Shown here: piece by piece, positions 50,833 through 59,258 of the stretch
How the letters are laid out: the number at the start of each line of letters is the position of its first letter
Numbering within the stretch: the first letter of the stretch is position 1
NCBI GenBank assembly: GCA_964619265.1
Contig: CAZUCE010000003.1
Span: forward strand, 1 to 64,000
Length of the DNA stretch: 64,000 nt
From: CAZUCE01 sp964619265
Lineage (GTDB): Bacteria; Planctomycetota; UBA1135; GCA-002686595
Direction of reading: 5' to 3'
Translations under genes and position numbers: made by a program
Notes under the pieces: generated by a model
Database searches by the model: none
Told to the model about the DNA's origin: nothing
The model's input: the letters and a program-made list of their open reading frames with translations, nothing else

Positions 50833-52337
50833 AGCCGGCGCCACAGGGTCACCCACTCAAACTTGTTGGTCGGGATCTCGACATCCAGCAGCTCCCACTC
50901 CCCCTCCGGATGATCGCCCGAAGCAAACGGGCCCCGCAGCAGCACCTCGCCCTGCGGCACCGAGCCAGGACTCCTGGCCCAGCGAACCTCGCTGCGCAGG
51001 TAGTAAAGCGTCTTGAACGCGAACGGCTCTTCCACCCAAAGACGTTCACCGACCAGTTCATCGAGTTGCCGTGCAGACTGGATGCGGTGAGCCCGGTCGT
51101 CGCGCGGTGGCTCCAACACAAACAACTGCACGCCACGCACAGCAATCAGAACCCCGAAGACCACACCGACCCAAGCAGCCACGCCCGGGCGACCCGCAGC
51201 CCGGCGGCGCTGAATCAAGTCGTTCGCCACCAGCCCCCCGGCCAGGGCGATCCACGGCAACAACGGCATGGCGTAACGCGCTCGAACCCCGGGCCATAGA
51301 CACAGCACCAGCGCAGGCAGCGCAAGGGTCCACAGGGCAGCGCCCAGCCCCACACCAAACTTGCGGGCCAGTCCATAAATCACGAGGCCCGACGCCGGAA
51401 GCCAGCCGAGCAAGGAACCGCTCACCAGCCGCCAGCGATCGCTCATGAACGCTGCGAAACCCGGCTCGGGGTCCCGAGATATTTCGCTCGACCAAAACGC
51501 CAGCAGCTCAGCTCGATCGGAGAACCGCGTCATTAGCGGGACCATCCACAGGGCCGCGAGCGCCATACCGATCCCGCTGCTGAGTGCCAAGACGCTCGCG
51601 GCTCGTCCAGGTCGGCGCAGGCCTGCCGCAGCCCATCCCGCCGGCAGCGTGAACAGCAGCGCCACCGGGCCTTTGAGCAAACCGGCCACGCCGAGCACAA
51701 GCCCGCCCGCCACCGTCAGGCCCGGGCGCCAGCGAGGTCCCCGCGCGCTGAACCACAGAAGCACCCCGGCGACAAAACAGGCCGCGCTCAAAGCCACTTC
51801 GATCTCCCCCAAGCGCACCTTGCGCACCAGGTTTGGAGCGAAGAGGAAGAACAGAGCAGCCAGCGTGCCGGCTTCGGTTCCCGAACCAGCTGCCCCACCC
51901 GGTGCAGGCCCCCCGCCACCCACAGCAGGCGCAAACCGCTGCTCCCATCTCTGCCCTGCGAGCAACAGGGCCAGCGCGCAGCCGAGCGCAGCGATCAACG
52001 AGGGCAGCCGTACCGCCAAGGGGGAAACCGGCCCGTGCTCCGGGGGATACCAGCCGGATCGCTCCTCAGCCGGTGAATCCGCTTCGATCGGTTTCGGGCC
52101 GAATCGTTCAAGCAACACAGCGCTGACGACCACCGCGTAGTAGTAGCCGGGAGGCTTGGCGAGATACGGCTCGCCGAACACGGTCGGCATCACGTAGTCG
52201 CCGCTCTCCAGCATTTCTCTGGGCGGCAGGGCTCGCCGCCCTTCCTCATTCTCGAGCTCAGCGCGACCCAACCGAGGCCCATGCAGAGCCAACCCAAGCG
52301 CGAGGAGTGCGACGGCCCGAACGAAAAGCGATTTCAC
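50829..52337 (-). CDS. Family 39 glycosyltransferase (ArnT/PMT-like)
   Basis: 502 aa, polytopic membrane protein with about 11 hydrophobic segments. The first outer loop has the GT39 pattern ELENEEGRRALPPREMLESGDYVMP followed by FGEPYLAKPPGYYY, where the acidic pair is the catalytic site. It should transfer a sugar from a polyprenyl-phosphate carrier to lipid A, a protein or another acceptor. The C-terminal 60 residues are a small soluble tail. GTG start 10 nt after the stop of the secreted protein gene upstream. The open frame runs further up but overlaps that gene. Confidence 0.87.
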   Translation of the reverse strand: MKSLFVRAVALLALGLALHGPRLGRAELENEEGRRALPPREMLESGDYVMPTVFGEPYLAKPPGYYYAVVVSAVLLERFGPKPIEADSPAEERSGWYPPEHGPVSPLAVRLPSLIAALGCALALLLAGQRWEQRFAPAVGGGGPAPGGAAGSGTEAGTLAALFFLFAPNLVRKVRLGEIEVALSAACFVAGVLLWFSARGPRWRPGLTVAGGLVLGVAGLLKGPVALLFTLPAGWAAAGLRRPGRAASVLALSSGIGMALAALWMVPLMTRFSDRAELLAFWSSEISRDPEPGFAAFMSDRWRLVSGSLLGWLPASGLVIYGLARKFGVGLGAALWTLALPALVLCLWPGVRARYAMPLLPWIALAGGLVANDLIQRRRAAGRPGVAAWVGVVFGVLIAVRGVQLFVLEPPRDDRAHRIQSARQLDELVGERLWVEEPFAFKTLYYLRSEVRWARSPGSVPQGEVLLRGPFASGDHPEGEWELLDVEIPTNKFEWVTLWRRL

Positions 52338-52339
52338 GC

Positions 52340-52364
52340 GGAGGAATCTACCGCGCTCCTCCTT
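52340..52364 (-). promoter_or_regulatory. Shine-Dalgarno-like AAGGAGG that can pair with TCCTCC
   Basis: On the minus strand AAGGAGG (52358-52364) lies 20 nt before the GTG of the GT39 gene, too far for a standard site. Its GGAGGA (52357-52362) can pair with TCCTCC (52340-52345) across an 11-nt loop that includes the TAG stop of the upstream gene. This could bring the site closer or hide it until upstream ribosomes pass. Purely inferred from sequence. Confidence 0.35.
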
Positions 52365-55242
52365 GATCGAGGCCACCTTCGCCCAAGAGTTCGGTCGAAC
52401 GTCCAGCGGCCAGCGGTCGGTCGAACAGCGGCCCGAAGTGACCGGCAAACAAATCGTGCCCCTTCGAGCGTCGACGATCGTCCCAAAGAGCCAAGAACCC
52501 ATCGCCCAAGGCACACGCCGCAGGACGCGTCCGGCCCTCGACAAAAGCGCTCTGTGAAGCGTGCAACTGCCGGACAGCGCCCAATTCAATCCTCGCGCCC
52601 CGTTGGGTCAAGCGCCGGCCTAACACGCAGTCCGGCCCGCTCAAGTCGTCCTCCCAAACGCACAGGAAGTCTCCGCTTTCGAGCGCTACGAGCACCGGCA
52701 CGTCCTGCTCGCCTCGCGTGGTAGAGATCAGCGTGACCGGCCCGATCGAGACTCCTGCCGTGCTGTATAGACCGGCCAACACGTCTCGAACCGGCCCATT
52801 GTTCGCGGTCCAGGCCAGGACAAAGCCCCCCCGCGGGGACGCAGCTAGCGCCGGTTCGAGATCTCCGCGGCCGCGCAGCGACAGGCGTGCCACCTGGGCC
52901 GGCCCGAGCGGGCGGCCATCGGGCGCGATCCGCCGCAGCAAGATGACGGACCCTGTCCGGCCCAGCGCCGCAACCCCGGACGCGCCGGTCACTGGCTTTG
53001 GATTCACGCCGGGCTGGCCCTCAAGCCCCTTGGCCTGTTCCGCCGGCACTTGAATCGTCCAAGGCTCGTCCAGCGAATGGGTCCAGGCCGCGACCAACCC
53101 ACCATCGTTCAAAGCGCAAAGCGCCGGCGCCTGCGCTCGGCCTGGCATTTCGTGCGGGCCACGCAATTCGGCGGGCCGCGCGATGCTTTGGGTTCTCGAA
53201 AGTACGAGCGGCACAGCCCTGGTCGAGCCCTCCTTCATCGCCAGCGCGACGCACTCGCCGCTGGCCCGTACACAAGCGAGCGTGAGGCGGCGCGTCCGCT
53301 CCTCGAACGCGAGAGCAACACGTTCGGCCGGCAACGCAGCGTGGCCTTCGTCGGGAGCGAACACCGGGCTCGCGGGTTTCCCTTCCCCGTCGAACCAGCG
53401 AGCGAGGAGTCGATGGTCTGCGCCGCGACTCTCCGTCCAAGCCACCAGCGCGCGACGATCCGGCAAAACGGCGATCACCGGCTGTTGCTCCCGGACCTGT
53501 TCGTCCAGCGGCGAAACCCCCGACACGGCTTGGTCCGAATCCAACCACCCGCGAGCTGGCGTGTAGCGCCGCATACGAACGCGTGGGGCGACGTCACGTT
53601 CGTCCACCCAAACGGCCTGCGCCATGCCGCGGTCGCCGGATCCGACCGACGCCTGAATCTGATTCGAACTGGTTTGGTCGTTGTTGAGCCGCTCGTCCGG
53701 CCGCCCGAGTTCCTTGGGCCGCAAGACCCGGCAGTAAATGTTGCGGTCGCGCTCGCGCAGATCGGTCCAAGCCACCACAATCGTCTTTCCGCTTGCTGCG
53801 ATTTTGGGCGAGCTAGCGCCGCGCGCCTCGGGCCCCGGCAACGACATGGGCGGCATCAGGAGCCGTCCGGTTCGCTCCGCAAGCCACAAGCGGATGGGAC
53901 CGTGGGCATGTCGGAGATCGCCGCCGGTGCGCTCTTCGGTCACCACCGCGAGATGACCATTCCAAACGGCCAGATCAAAGCTCCGCAGAGGTTCGCCCGG
54001 CGCGAGCACATCCGGCGCGTCGGGCTTGCCACTCGGCGCCAAGTGACGCAGGGCAAGCGTCCCGTCCAAGCGAAGCAGCAGCCACCAACCGTGTCCGGGA
54101 TCCCCGACCAACCGGACGAGCTCACCTGAACCAAGGGAAATCGGTCCGCCTGAATCCGCCGCATTGCCAGAGGGGTCCTCAAGCAGCCGAGCGTTCAATC
54201 CCGCCTCATTGGGCCAAACCACGAGCACTCGGCCGTCTTGCTCCGCAAGAACTGGACGACCCGTCACGCCGGCCCCCAGCAGCTGGGGCGATCGTAGGGG
54301 GGTCCGCGCATCGACGAGAGATTGCCCAAGCAGCTCGGTGCCTTCGCGCCAGACGACTAAGCCGGAGCGCTCCTCGGGGAGGACCACGGCGGCTTGGATC
54401 GACGGACCGTTCGCCCCCTCTCCTCCGGGTTCGAGTCGCGCTTCGGGACCGGTGGCTGCTCCAATCGGAATCGGACTGCCGACCACCGACTCCCCAAAGG
54501 TAAACAGTCGCAGCAGGCTGCGCTCGCGCAGATGATTCTGGGAAAACCAAACCGCGGCGCCCCGGCCATCGCTGCTGACGGCCAGTCCGGGATGGAGCTC
54601 GCGTCCGGAACTCGGCGCGTGGATCGCACGCTGCACCGGCCGGTGCTCGCCATTGCGATCGATCAACCCCAGATACAAGCCGGCGTTCCCGTTGCGGCCA
54701 TCCCTCCAAACGGCGGCGACCCCAGCGGGCCCGCCCACCAGGGATTCGAGCTGCTGGTCGGCTCCGCCGTGCTGGTCGTCATGGACCAGCAGATCCAGGT
54801 CCTCATCTCGGCCGGGTCCGCGGCGATCCGCAGGGCGGGGGAAGCGTGTTCCGTGGTCCGGTTCGGAGGCCGGATCCAAGAACGGAAGCGCTAGGTCCAG
54901 GCTTGCGGGCTGGGGCGGATCGGGACTCGGGGCCGCTCCCCCCGGCTTCTTCTTGCCAGCACCGGGCTTCTGCTTGCCAGCGCCGGGCTTCTGCTTGCCG
55001 CCCCCTGGCTTTTTTCTGGGTCCTTGCTGCAAAGCCCTGACCGACCCCGCCGGAGCTGCGGCGACCCGCGCCGGGGCGAGGAAATTCACGTGGGAAGCAC
55101 CCCCGTACCGGTGAATCGGCGCCCCATTTCCGCAACTGCCTGGCTCGGCGGAAACCGTCCGGTTTGCCCCAAGGAACAAGCCTGCAGCCCCCAGCAGGAG
55201 CCCGGAAAGAGTCGATCGTGCGGGTCGCGGCCGGTTTCGCAT
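52348..55242 (-). CDS. Large secreted protein with propeller-like repeats and a KPG-rich segment
   Basis: 964 aa. Signal peptide RSTLSGLLLGAAGLFLGAN. Residues about 75-105 are a low-complexity GKQKP repeat encoded by 21-nt DNA repeats. The rest (about 160-950) contains many repeats of the type (V/L)VVW, AVWRDGRNGNAGL, VAWTDLRERDRNIY, AVWVDERDVAP, LVAWTESRGADHR, VAAWTHS, LAWTANNG, CVWEDD and LWDDRR. This is a beta-propeller or similar repeated sheet. No catalytic motif was recognised. It is upstream of GT39 with a 10-nt gap. The ATG at 55242 is chosen for the signal peptide; the frame stays open to 56697 without coding character. Confidence 0.75.
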   Translation of the reverse strand: MRNRPRPARSTLSGLLLGAAGLFLGANRTVSAEPGSCGNGAPIHRYGGASHVNFLAPARVAAAPAGSVRALQQGPRKKPGGGKQKPGAGKQKPGAGKKKPGGAAPSPDPPQPASLDLALPFLDPASEPDHGTRFPRPADRRGPGRDEDLDLLVHDDQHGGADQQLESLVGGPAGVAAVWRDGRNGNAGLYLGLIDRNGEHRPVQRAIHAPSSGRELHPGLAVSSDGRGAAVWFSQNHLRERSLLRLFTFGESVVGSPIPIGAATGPEARLEPGGEGANGPSIQAAVVLPEERSGLVVWREGTELLGQSLVDARTPLRSPQLLGAGVTGRPVLAEQDGRVLVVWPNEAGLNARLLEDPSGNAADSGGPISLGSGELVRLVGDPGHGWWLLLRLDGTLALRHLAPSGKPDAPDVLAPGEPLRSFDLAVWNGHLAVVTEERTGGDLRHAHGPIRLWLAERTGRLLMPPMSLPGPEARGASSPKIAASGKTIVVAWTDLRERDRNIYCRVLRPKELGRPDERLNNDQTSSNQIQASVGSGDRGMAQAVWVDERDVAPRVRMRRYTPARGWLDSDQAVSGVSPLDEQVREQQPVIAVLPDRRALVAWTESRGADHRLLARWFDGEGKPASPVFAPDEGHAALPAERVALAFEERTRRLTLACVRASGECVALAMKEGSTRAVPLVLSRTQSIARPAELRGPHEMPGRAQAPALCALNDGGLVAAWTHSLDEPWTIQVPAEQAKGLEGQPGVNPKPVTGASGVAALGRTGSVILLRRIAPDGRPLGPAQVARLSLRGRGDLEPALAASPRGGFVLAWTANNGPVRDVLAGLYSTAGVSIGPVTLISTTRGEQDVPVLVALESGDFLCVWEDDLSGPDCVLGRRLTQRGARIELGAVRQLHASQSAFVEGRTRPAACALGDGFLALWDDRRRSKGHDLFAGHFGPLFDRPLAAGRSTELLGEGGLDQGGAR
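54941..55013. repeat. 21-nt tandem repeat inside the secreted protein gene
   Basis: About three and a half units of a 21-nt sequence (CCGGGCTTCTGCTTGCCAGC core on the plus strand) encode KPGAGKQ repeats. Only small differences exist between units. Likely a flexible basic linker that can change length by slippage. Confidence 0.7.
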
Positions 55243-55603
55243 GCCCCCATCGTGCCGCCCAGCTCCCCACTTCGCGACCCGCCGCTCAACTGGGTTGCCC
55301 GCGAGTGACCTGGGGCCTCGCCCAGCAGCCCCTCGAGCCTGGCTGCCCGGCCGCGAACCCAAATCTGGGGGGCACCTGGAAATCCCCAGGGTTGGGCCCC
55401 GTAAAGGAGAAAAGCACTCGTCTACCCACGCTGCAGGTCCCTGCGGCGCACCAGTTTCAAAGTCGGACCGCCAAGCCCTCGGCCGGCGAAGAGCTGGTGG
55501 TAGGGTCTTCGCCCCCAAAACGGACGACGTCGCGGCGCCCGCCTCACGCTTCCGACCTTCTCCCATACCTCTTTCTGCGCCGCGAGCCTTCTCGCCCCCG
55601 CCT
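55243..55603. other. Divergent intergenic region, 361 bp
   Basis: GC-rich, with no ORF of coding character and no long inverted repeat. The notable signal is TAGGGTCTTCGCCCC at 55501-55515. Almost the same string (TAGACTCTTCGCCCC) occurs at 59182 upstream of the AtuA-like gene. It may be a promoter (TAGnnT) with a conserved downstream part. Confidence 0.4.
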
Positions 55604-56668
55604 ATGAAGCAACGCACCACTCTCCTGGCCCTCTTCCCGGCCCTCGTCGCCTTCACCCCTGCGGCCCAGCGCGTGGCCTTCGGGCCCGAGTCCGGCACGG
55701 TTCTCACCAAGACCTTCCTGGTCGAAACGAGCATGTCGCTCGACAACATGGACATGCTCGTGGACGGCGATTCGCCGCCCGTGGACATGGAAATGGAGAT
55801 GTCTTCGGATGCGACCGTAGGGTTCTCCGTGACCGACCAGTACATCGAAGTCGAGGGCGGCCAGGTGCTGAAGCTGGCCAGGACTTTTGAGGACCTGAGC
55901 CTCTCGAACGATGCTTCCATGAGCATGGCGATGATCGGCGAGCAGGACATGAGTTCGAGCGGCGAAAGCCCGTTGACCGGCAAGACCATCGTCTTCACCC
56001 GCGATGGAGACACCGGCGAAGTTTCAACGGCGTTCGCCGAAGGCTCCGAAGACGACGACGAATTGCTTGAGGACCTGTTCCTCGAGTTCGACTTCACCAG
56101 CTTGCTTCCGGCCGAGGAAGTCGAGGAAGGCGTGTCCTGGGAAGTCGACCCGGCCAAAATCGTCGATGTCCTCGCCCCCGGCGGCAACCTCAAGATCGAC
56201 ATCGAAGTCGAAGGCGAAGCCCAAGGATTGAACAGCGGCCCCGACGCAAGTACCGACCTGCGCGCCGTCCTTGGCGACATCGAGGGTTCGGTCACCGCGA
56301 CTCTGACCGGATTCCGGGAAGCCGGCGACCGCCAGCTTGCCGTCATCGCGCTCGCTGTCGACATCGAGTCCGCCAAGGATCTGACTGAAATGAGCCGCGA
56401 GATGATGTCCGAAATGGGCGACAGCCTCCCGGAAGGGGCCAGCATGGAAGTCGAGTCCTTCGACTCCGAGCTCGCGCTCGAAGGCGAAGGCGAACTCATC
56501 TGGGACGTGGCCGGCGGGCACTTCGACAGCTTCTCGCTCAGCGTCGAAATGAGCAACACCATCGACTCCGCCAACTCAATGAACTTCTCCGGCATCGAAA
56601 TGCTCCAAGAGATGAGCTTGGAACTGGGCGGCACGATGACGTTCTCGGCCACCGCCGAGCGCCAGTAG
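55604..56668 (+). CDS. Secreted acidic protein of unknown function, first of two paralogues
   Basis: 354 aa. Signal peptide MKQRTTLLALFPALVAFTPA. The mature part is very acidic and Met/Ser-rich (SMSLDNMDMLVDGDSPP, VDMEMEMSSD), beta-rich, with TDLRAVLGDIEGSVTATLTG and DLTEMSREMMSEMGDSLPEG. The next gene encodes a paralogue with the same order: FGPESGTVLTKTFLV aligns with FSPAPGQVLAKHYKL. No enzyme motif; it could be a ligand- or metal-binding shell protein. The ATG is set by the signal peptide; the frame is open upstream to 55241 without coding character. Confidence 0.72.
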   Translation: MKQRTTLLALFPALVAFTPAAQRVAFGPESGTVLTKTFLVETSMSLDNMDMLVDGDSPPVDMEMEMSSDATVGFSVTDQYIEVEGGQVLKLARTFEDLSLSNDASMSMAMIGEQDMSSSGESPLTGKTIVFTRDGDTGEVSTAFAEGSEDDDELLEDLFLEFDFTSLLPAEEVEEGVSWEVDPAKIVDVLAPGGNLKIDIEVEGEAQGLNSGPDASTDLRAVLGDIEGSVTATLTGFREAGDRQLAVIALAVDIESAKDLTEMSREMMSEMGDSLPEGASMEVESFDSELALEGEGELIWDVAGGHFDSFSLSVEMSNTIDSANSMNFSGIEMLQEMSLELGGTMTFSATAERQ

Positions 56669-56762
56669 GCACCTCGCGCCCCTGAAAATCGCAGCAACGC
56701 TCGGCCCTTCAGGGCACCTTGCAGCGACTTCCGGGGCGCGCAGCTGATTCAGCGCTTTTCGC

Positions 56763-57881
56763 ATGGCTCCTCGCTCAACGCTTCTGATCCAGCGTGGTCT
56801 TGCGCTGCTGGCCGCTGCTGGTCTTGTTGGTGACGAGCCGCCGCTGCGCTTCAGCCCGGCTCCCGGACAGGTCCTTGCCAAGCACTACAAACTGCAACGG
56901 ACCATCGAGTTAGACGATCTTCAGTGGACCGTCGGTGGCGAAGATCTCCTCACGATCCTTGGGACTCCGGAGATCTTGATCGACTCGGTCAGCGAGTTCA
57001 CCTTCGTCGACGAATACGTCGATGTCAAAGACGGCCGCCCCCGGGACTTTGTGCGGGAGTTTCCCGTCGCGAACTCGGACAGCGAATATGGCTTCGTCGT
57101 GCAGGGCCTCTCCGAGACGGTCTCCTACCGGTATCACATGCCGATCAAGGACCATCGCGTCGTGTTCCGGTACGACGAACAAACCGGCGAGTACGAACGC
57201 GAATTCGACCCGGCAACACCGGGGCCCAACGAGCTGCTCCACGGTCTTGAAGAGGAAACCGGGCTGCGAGCCGCCCTGCCCCCTGGAACGGTCACGGAAG
57301 GCGACTCCTGGGAAGTCTCGAACCGGTTCTTGCTTCAGCTCATCAGCCCGGGCGGATACCTGGGCTTTGATCCTGAAGGCCTGAGCCTTGAGGCCGCCGG
57401 CGAGCAGCAGCTCGATGAATTTCGGGCGGTACTCGGAAGCGTCATAGGAAACGGCATGGGTCTGTACTCCAAACTGCTCCCTGGGGACAGCCGGGCGGTC
57501 CACGCAGGAGTGATCGAGCGCAGGGGAAGACCCGTGACGCGCATCCGGGTCGATGTCGAGGTGGAATCCGGCCGCGATTTGGTGGCTCCGTTCGAACAGG
57601 CCTTGAACACCGCCCTGCACTCTTCGAGCTCAAAAGACCTGCCAGCGAACTTCAGCTTGGACCTGGAGCGCGCGGACCTCGAGTACTCCATCTTCGGCGA
57701 GGTGACGGTCTATTGGGATCACGAACTAGGTCTTTTGGCCGGGGCGGACGCGACGCTCGATTGGGAGGCCGAGTTCGCCATCGAGATGGTCGTCGGACTC
57801 AAGGACGAGAGCCTTGAAGTGGAGGCCGTAGCCTCCTTTTCGATCCCCCACGAAATCGTGGTTCGCACCGCGCAGGAATAG
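56763..57881 (+). CDS. Secreted protein of unknown function, second paralogue
   Basis: 372 aa. Signal sequence STLLIQRGLALLAAAGLVG. Paralogous to the preceding protein: matching blocks are GTVTEGDSWEVSNRFLL versus EVEEGVSWEVDPAKIV, LDEFRAVLGSVIGNGMGLYS versus TDLRAVLGDIEGSVTATLT, and IRVDVEVESGRDLVAPFEQAL versus IALAVDIESAKDLTEMSREM. Less Met-rich and not so acidic. Function unknown. Likely co-transcribed (94-nt gap). No clear terminator follows before the gene at 58067. Confidence 0.72.
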   Translation: MAPRSTLLIQRGLALLAAAGLVGDEPPLRFSPAPGQVLAKHYKLQRTIELDDLQWTVGGEDLLTILGTPEILIDSVSEFTFVDEYVDVKDGRPRDFVREFPVANSDSEYGFVVQGLSETVSYRYHMPIKDHRVVFRYDEQTGEYEREFDPATPGPNELLHGLEEETGLRAALPPGTVTEGDSWEVSNRFLLQLISPGGYLGFDPEGLSLEAAGEQQLDEFRAVLGSVIGNGMGLYSKLLPGDSRAVHAGVIERRGRPVTRIRVDVEVESGRDLVAPFEQALNTALHSSSSKDLPANFSLDLERADLEYSIFGEVTVYWDHELGLLAGADATLDWEAEFAIEMVVGLKDESLEVEAVASFSIPHEIVVRTAQE

Positions 57882-58066
57882 GCCAGGGGGGCCAGCGGCG
57901 GGCGCGGGGAAGCGGGCAAGCCCCCGGAACAGCCCGGGAAACCGGAAAGCAGCTTCTTAGCAAACTCATAACGAGCAATCCTGCCCGGCTCTTGGGAGGA
58001 TGTCCTGCGAATCGTGGGTGCGCTTCGGCCCCACGCTCCACTTGGACTCCCGCCCCCCCGACATCC

Positions 58067-59098
58067 ATGCGCCTTAGCACGACTATCTCGACCCTCGCCG
58101 CTGCCGCGGTCTTTGCCCCCCTCGCCCTGGCCAACTCCGGCGGCGGCGACCTCGTTATCAACGAAATCCGCACCGACCAGCCCGGCGGTGATGTCGATGA
58201 GTACTTCGAGCTGCGCGGCACCCCCGGCGCCTCCCTCGACGGCCTCACCTACGTTGTGATCGGCGACGGCACCGGTGGCTCCGGCGTCATCGACGGCAGT
58301 GGAGCCATCGATCTCACCGGCAACGTGATCCCGGCCTCGGGCTACTTTGTCGCCGCCGAATCCACCTTCACCCTCGGCGTCGCGGACTTCACGGCTAGCC
58401 TCGGCTTCGAGAACAGCGACAACGTCACGCACCTGCTGGTTGAGGGCTTCACCGGCTCCCCCGGCGACGACCTCGACACCGATGACGACGGCGTCCTGGA
58501 CGTCACCCCCTGGACCGCGATCGTGGACAGCGTCGCTCTGCGCGAAGAGGTCGGCGGTGGAGAGTTGCTGTACTCGCCCAACATCTGCGGCCCGAACGGA
58601 ACCTTCGTTCCCGGACACTTCTACCTGGAGTCCGACGGCACCGACTCGCTGGTGCACTACGCAATCGGTGAGTTCGACACGGTGACCGGCGTCGACACCC
58701 CCGGTGCCGCAAACGCCCCGGGCAGCCTTCTGCCCCAGGCCTTCGGTGGCAACATGGGCATGAACCTGTGCGCTGGCGCCGCCAACGCGGGCAACCTGTA
58801 CCTGACCCTGCTCAGCGTTTCGGGCACCGCGCCGGGCACCCCGGCCGGCTCCTTCCTGCTGCCGCTGAACTTCGATGCCCTGCTGACGGCCTCCCTGGCC
58901 AGCGCCGGATCGCCGCCGTTCATCAACACCCTCGGCTTCCTCGACGCAGACGGCAACGCGCCGTTCAACGAGATCGCCTTCCCGGTACTTCCCGCCGGCT
59001 TCCTGGGCCAAACCGTCAACGCGGCTTCGATCGTGCTGAACCCGGCGAACCTCGAGATCACCTTCGTGTCGAACGCCGTCGGCGTCACCTTCGACTGA
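58067..59098 (+). CDS. Secreted lamin-tail domain protein with shared C-terminal beta domain
   Basis: 343 aa. Signal peptide MRLSTTISTLAAAAVFAPLALA. The lamin-tail (LTD) domain occupies about 25-170: DLVINEIRTDQPGGDVDEYFELRG, LDGLTYVVIGDG and NVIPASGYFVAAESTF. It is often found in secreted nucleases and adhesins, but no nuclease is attached here. The last 95 residues (SGTAPGTPAGSFLLPLNFDA, NTLGFLDADGNAPFNEIAFP) match the end of the pentahaem cytochrome and loosely the metzincin at 62082. That suggests a common surface-targeting or assembly module. The ATG is set by the signal peptide. A clear terminator follows. Confidence 0.82.
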   Translation: MRLSTTISTLAAAAVFAPLALANSGGGDLVINEIRTDQPGGDVDEYFELRGTPGASLDGLTYVVIGDGTGGSGVIDGSGAIDLTGNVIPASGYFVAAESTFTLGVADFTASLGFENSDNVTHLLVEGFTGSPGDDLDTDDDGVLDVTPWTAIVDSVALREEVGGGELLYSPNICGPNGTFVPGHFYLESDGTDSLVHYAIGEFDTVTGVDTPGAANAPGSLLPQAFGGNMGMNLCAGAANAGNLYLTLLSVSGTAPGTPAGSFLLPLNFDALLTASLASAGSPPFINTLGFLDADGNAPFNEIAFPVLPAGFLGQTVNAASIVLNPANLEITFVSNAVGVTFD

Positions 59099-59119
59099 TC
59101 TGCGAGCCTGAATCGTCCT

Positions 59120-59164
59120 GCGGGGCGCCCACTCCTTCGGGGGCGGGCGCCCCGCTTTCTTTTT
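59120..59164 (+). terminator. Intrinsic terminator
   Basis: GCGGGGCGCCC / GGGCGCCCCGC, an 11-bp stem with a 14-nt loop, followed by TTTCTTTTT. It lies 22 nt after the lamin-tail gene. Confidence 0.88.
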
Positions 59165-59181
59165 GCCAAGGGCCGGTGGGC

Positions 59182-59187
59182 TAGACT
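59182..59187 (+). promoter_or_regulatory. Putative -10 box (TAGACT) upstream of the AtuA-like gene
   Basis: CTAGACTCTTCGCCCC between the terminator and the TTG at 59259. The same 15-base pattern, two bases changed, occurs at 55501. Leader of about 65 nt. Confidence 0.35.
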
Positions 59188-59258
59188 CTTCGCCCCGCTT
59201 CGGCTCCGGGCCTCCCCGGCGCTTTCCGCCCCCATCCCCCGCCACCCGTCCCAAGCAC

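Noticed and set aside
55243..56697. N-terminal extension of the secreted propeller-like protein to 1449 aa
   Set aside because: The extension overlaps the convincing paralogue gene at 55604 on the other strand and lies before a clean signal peptide at 55242.
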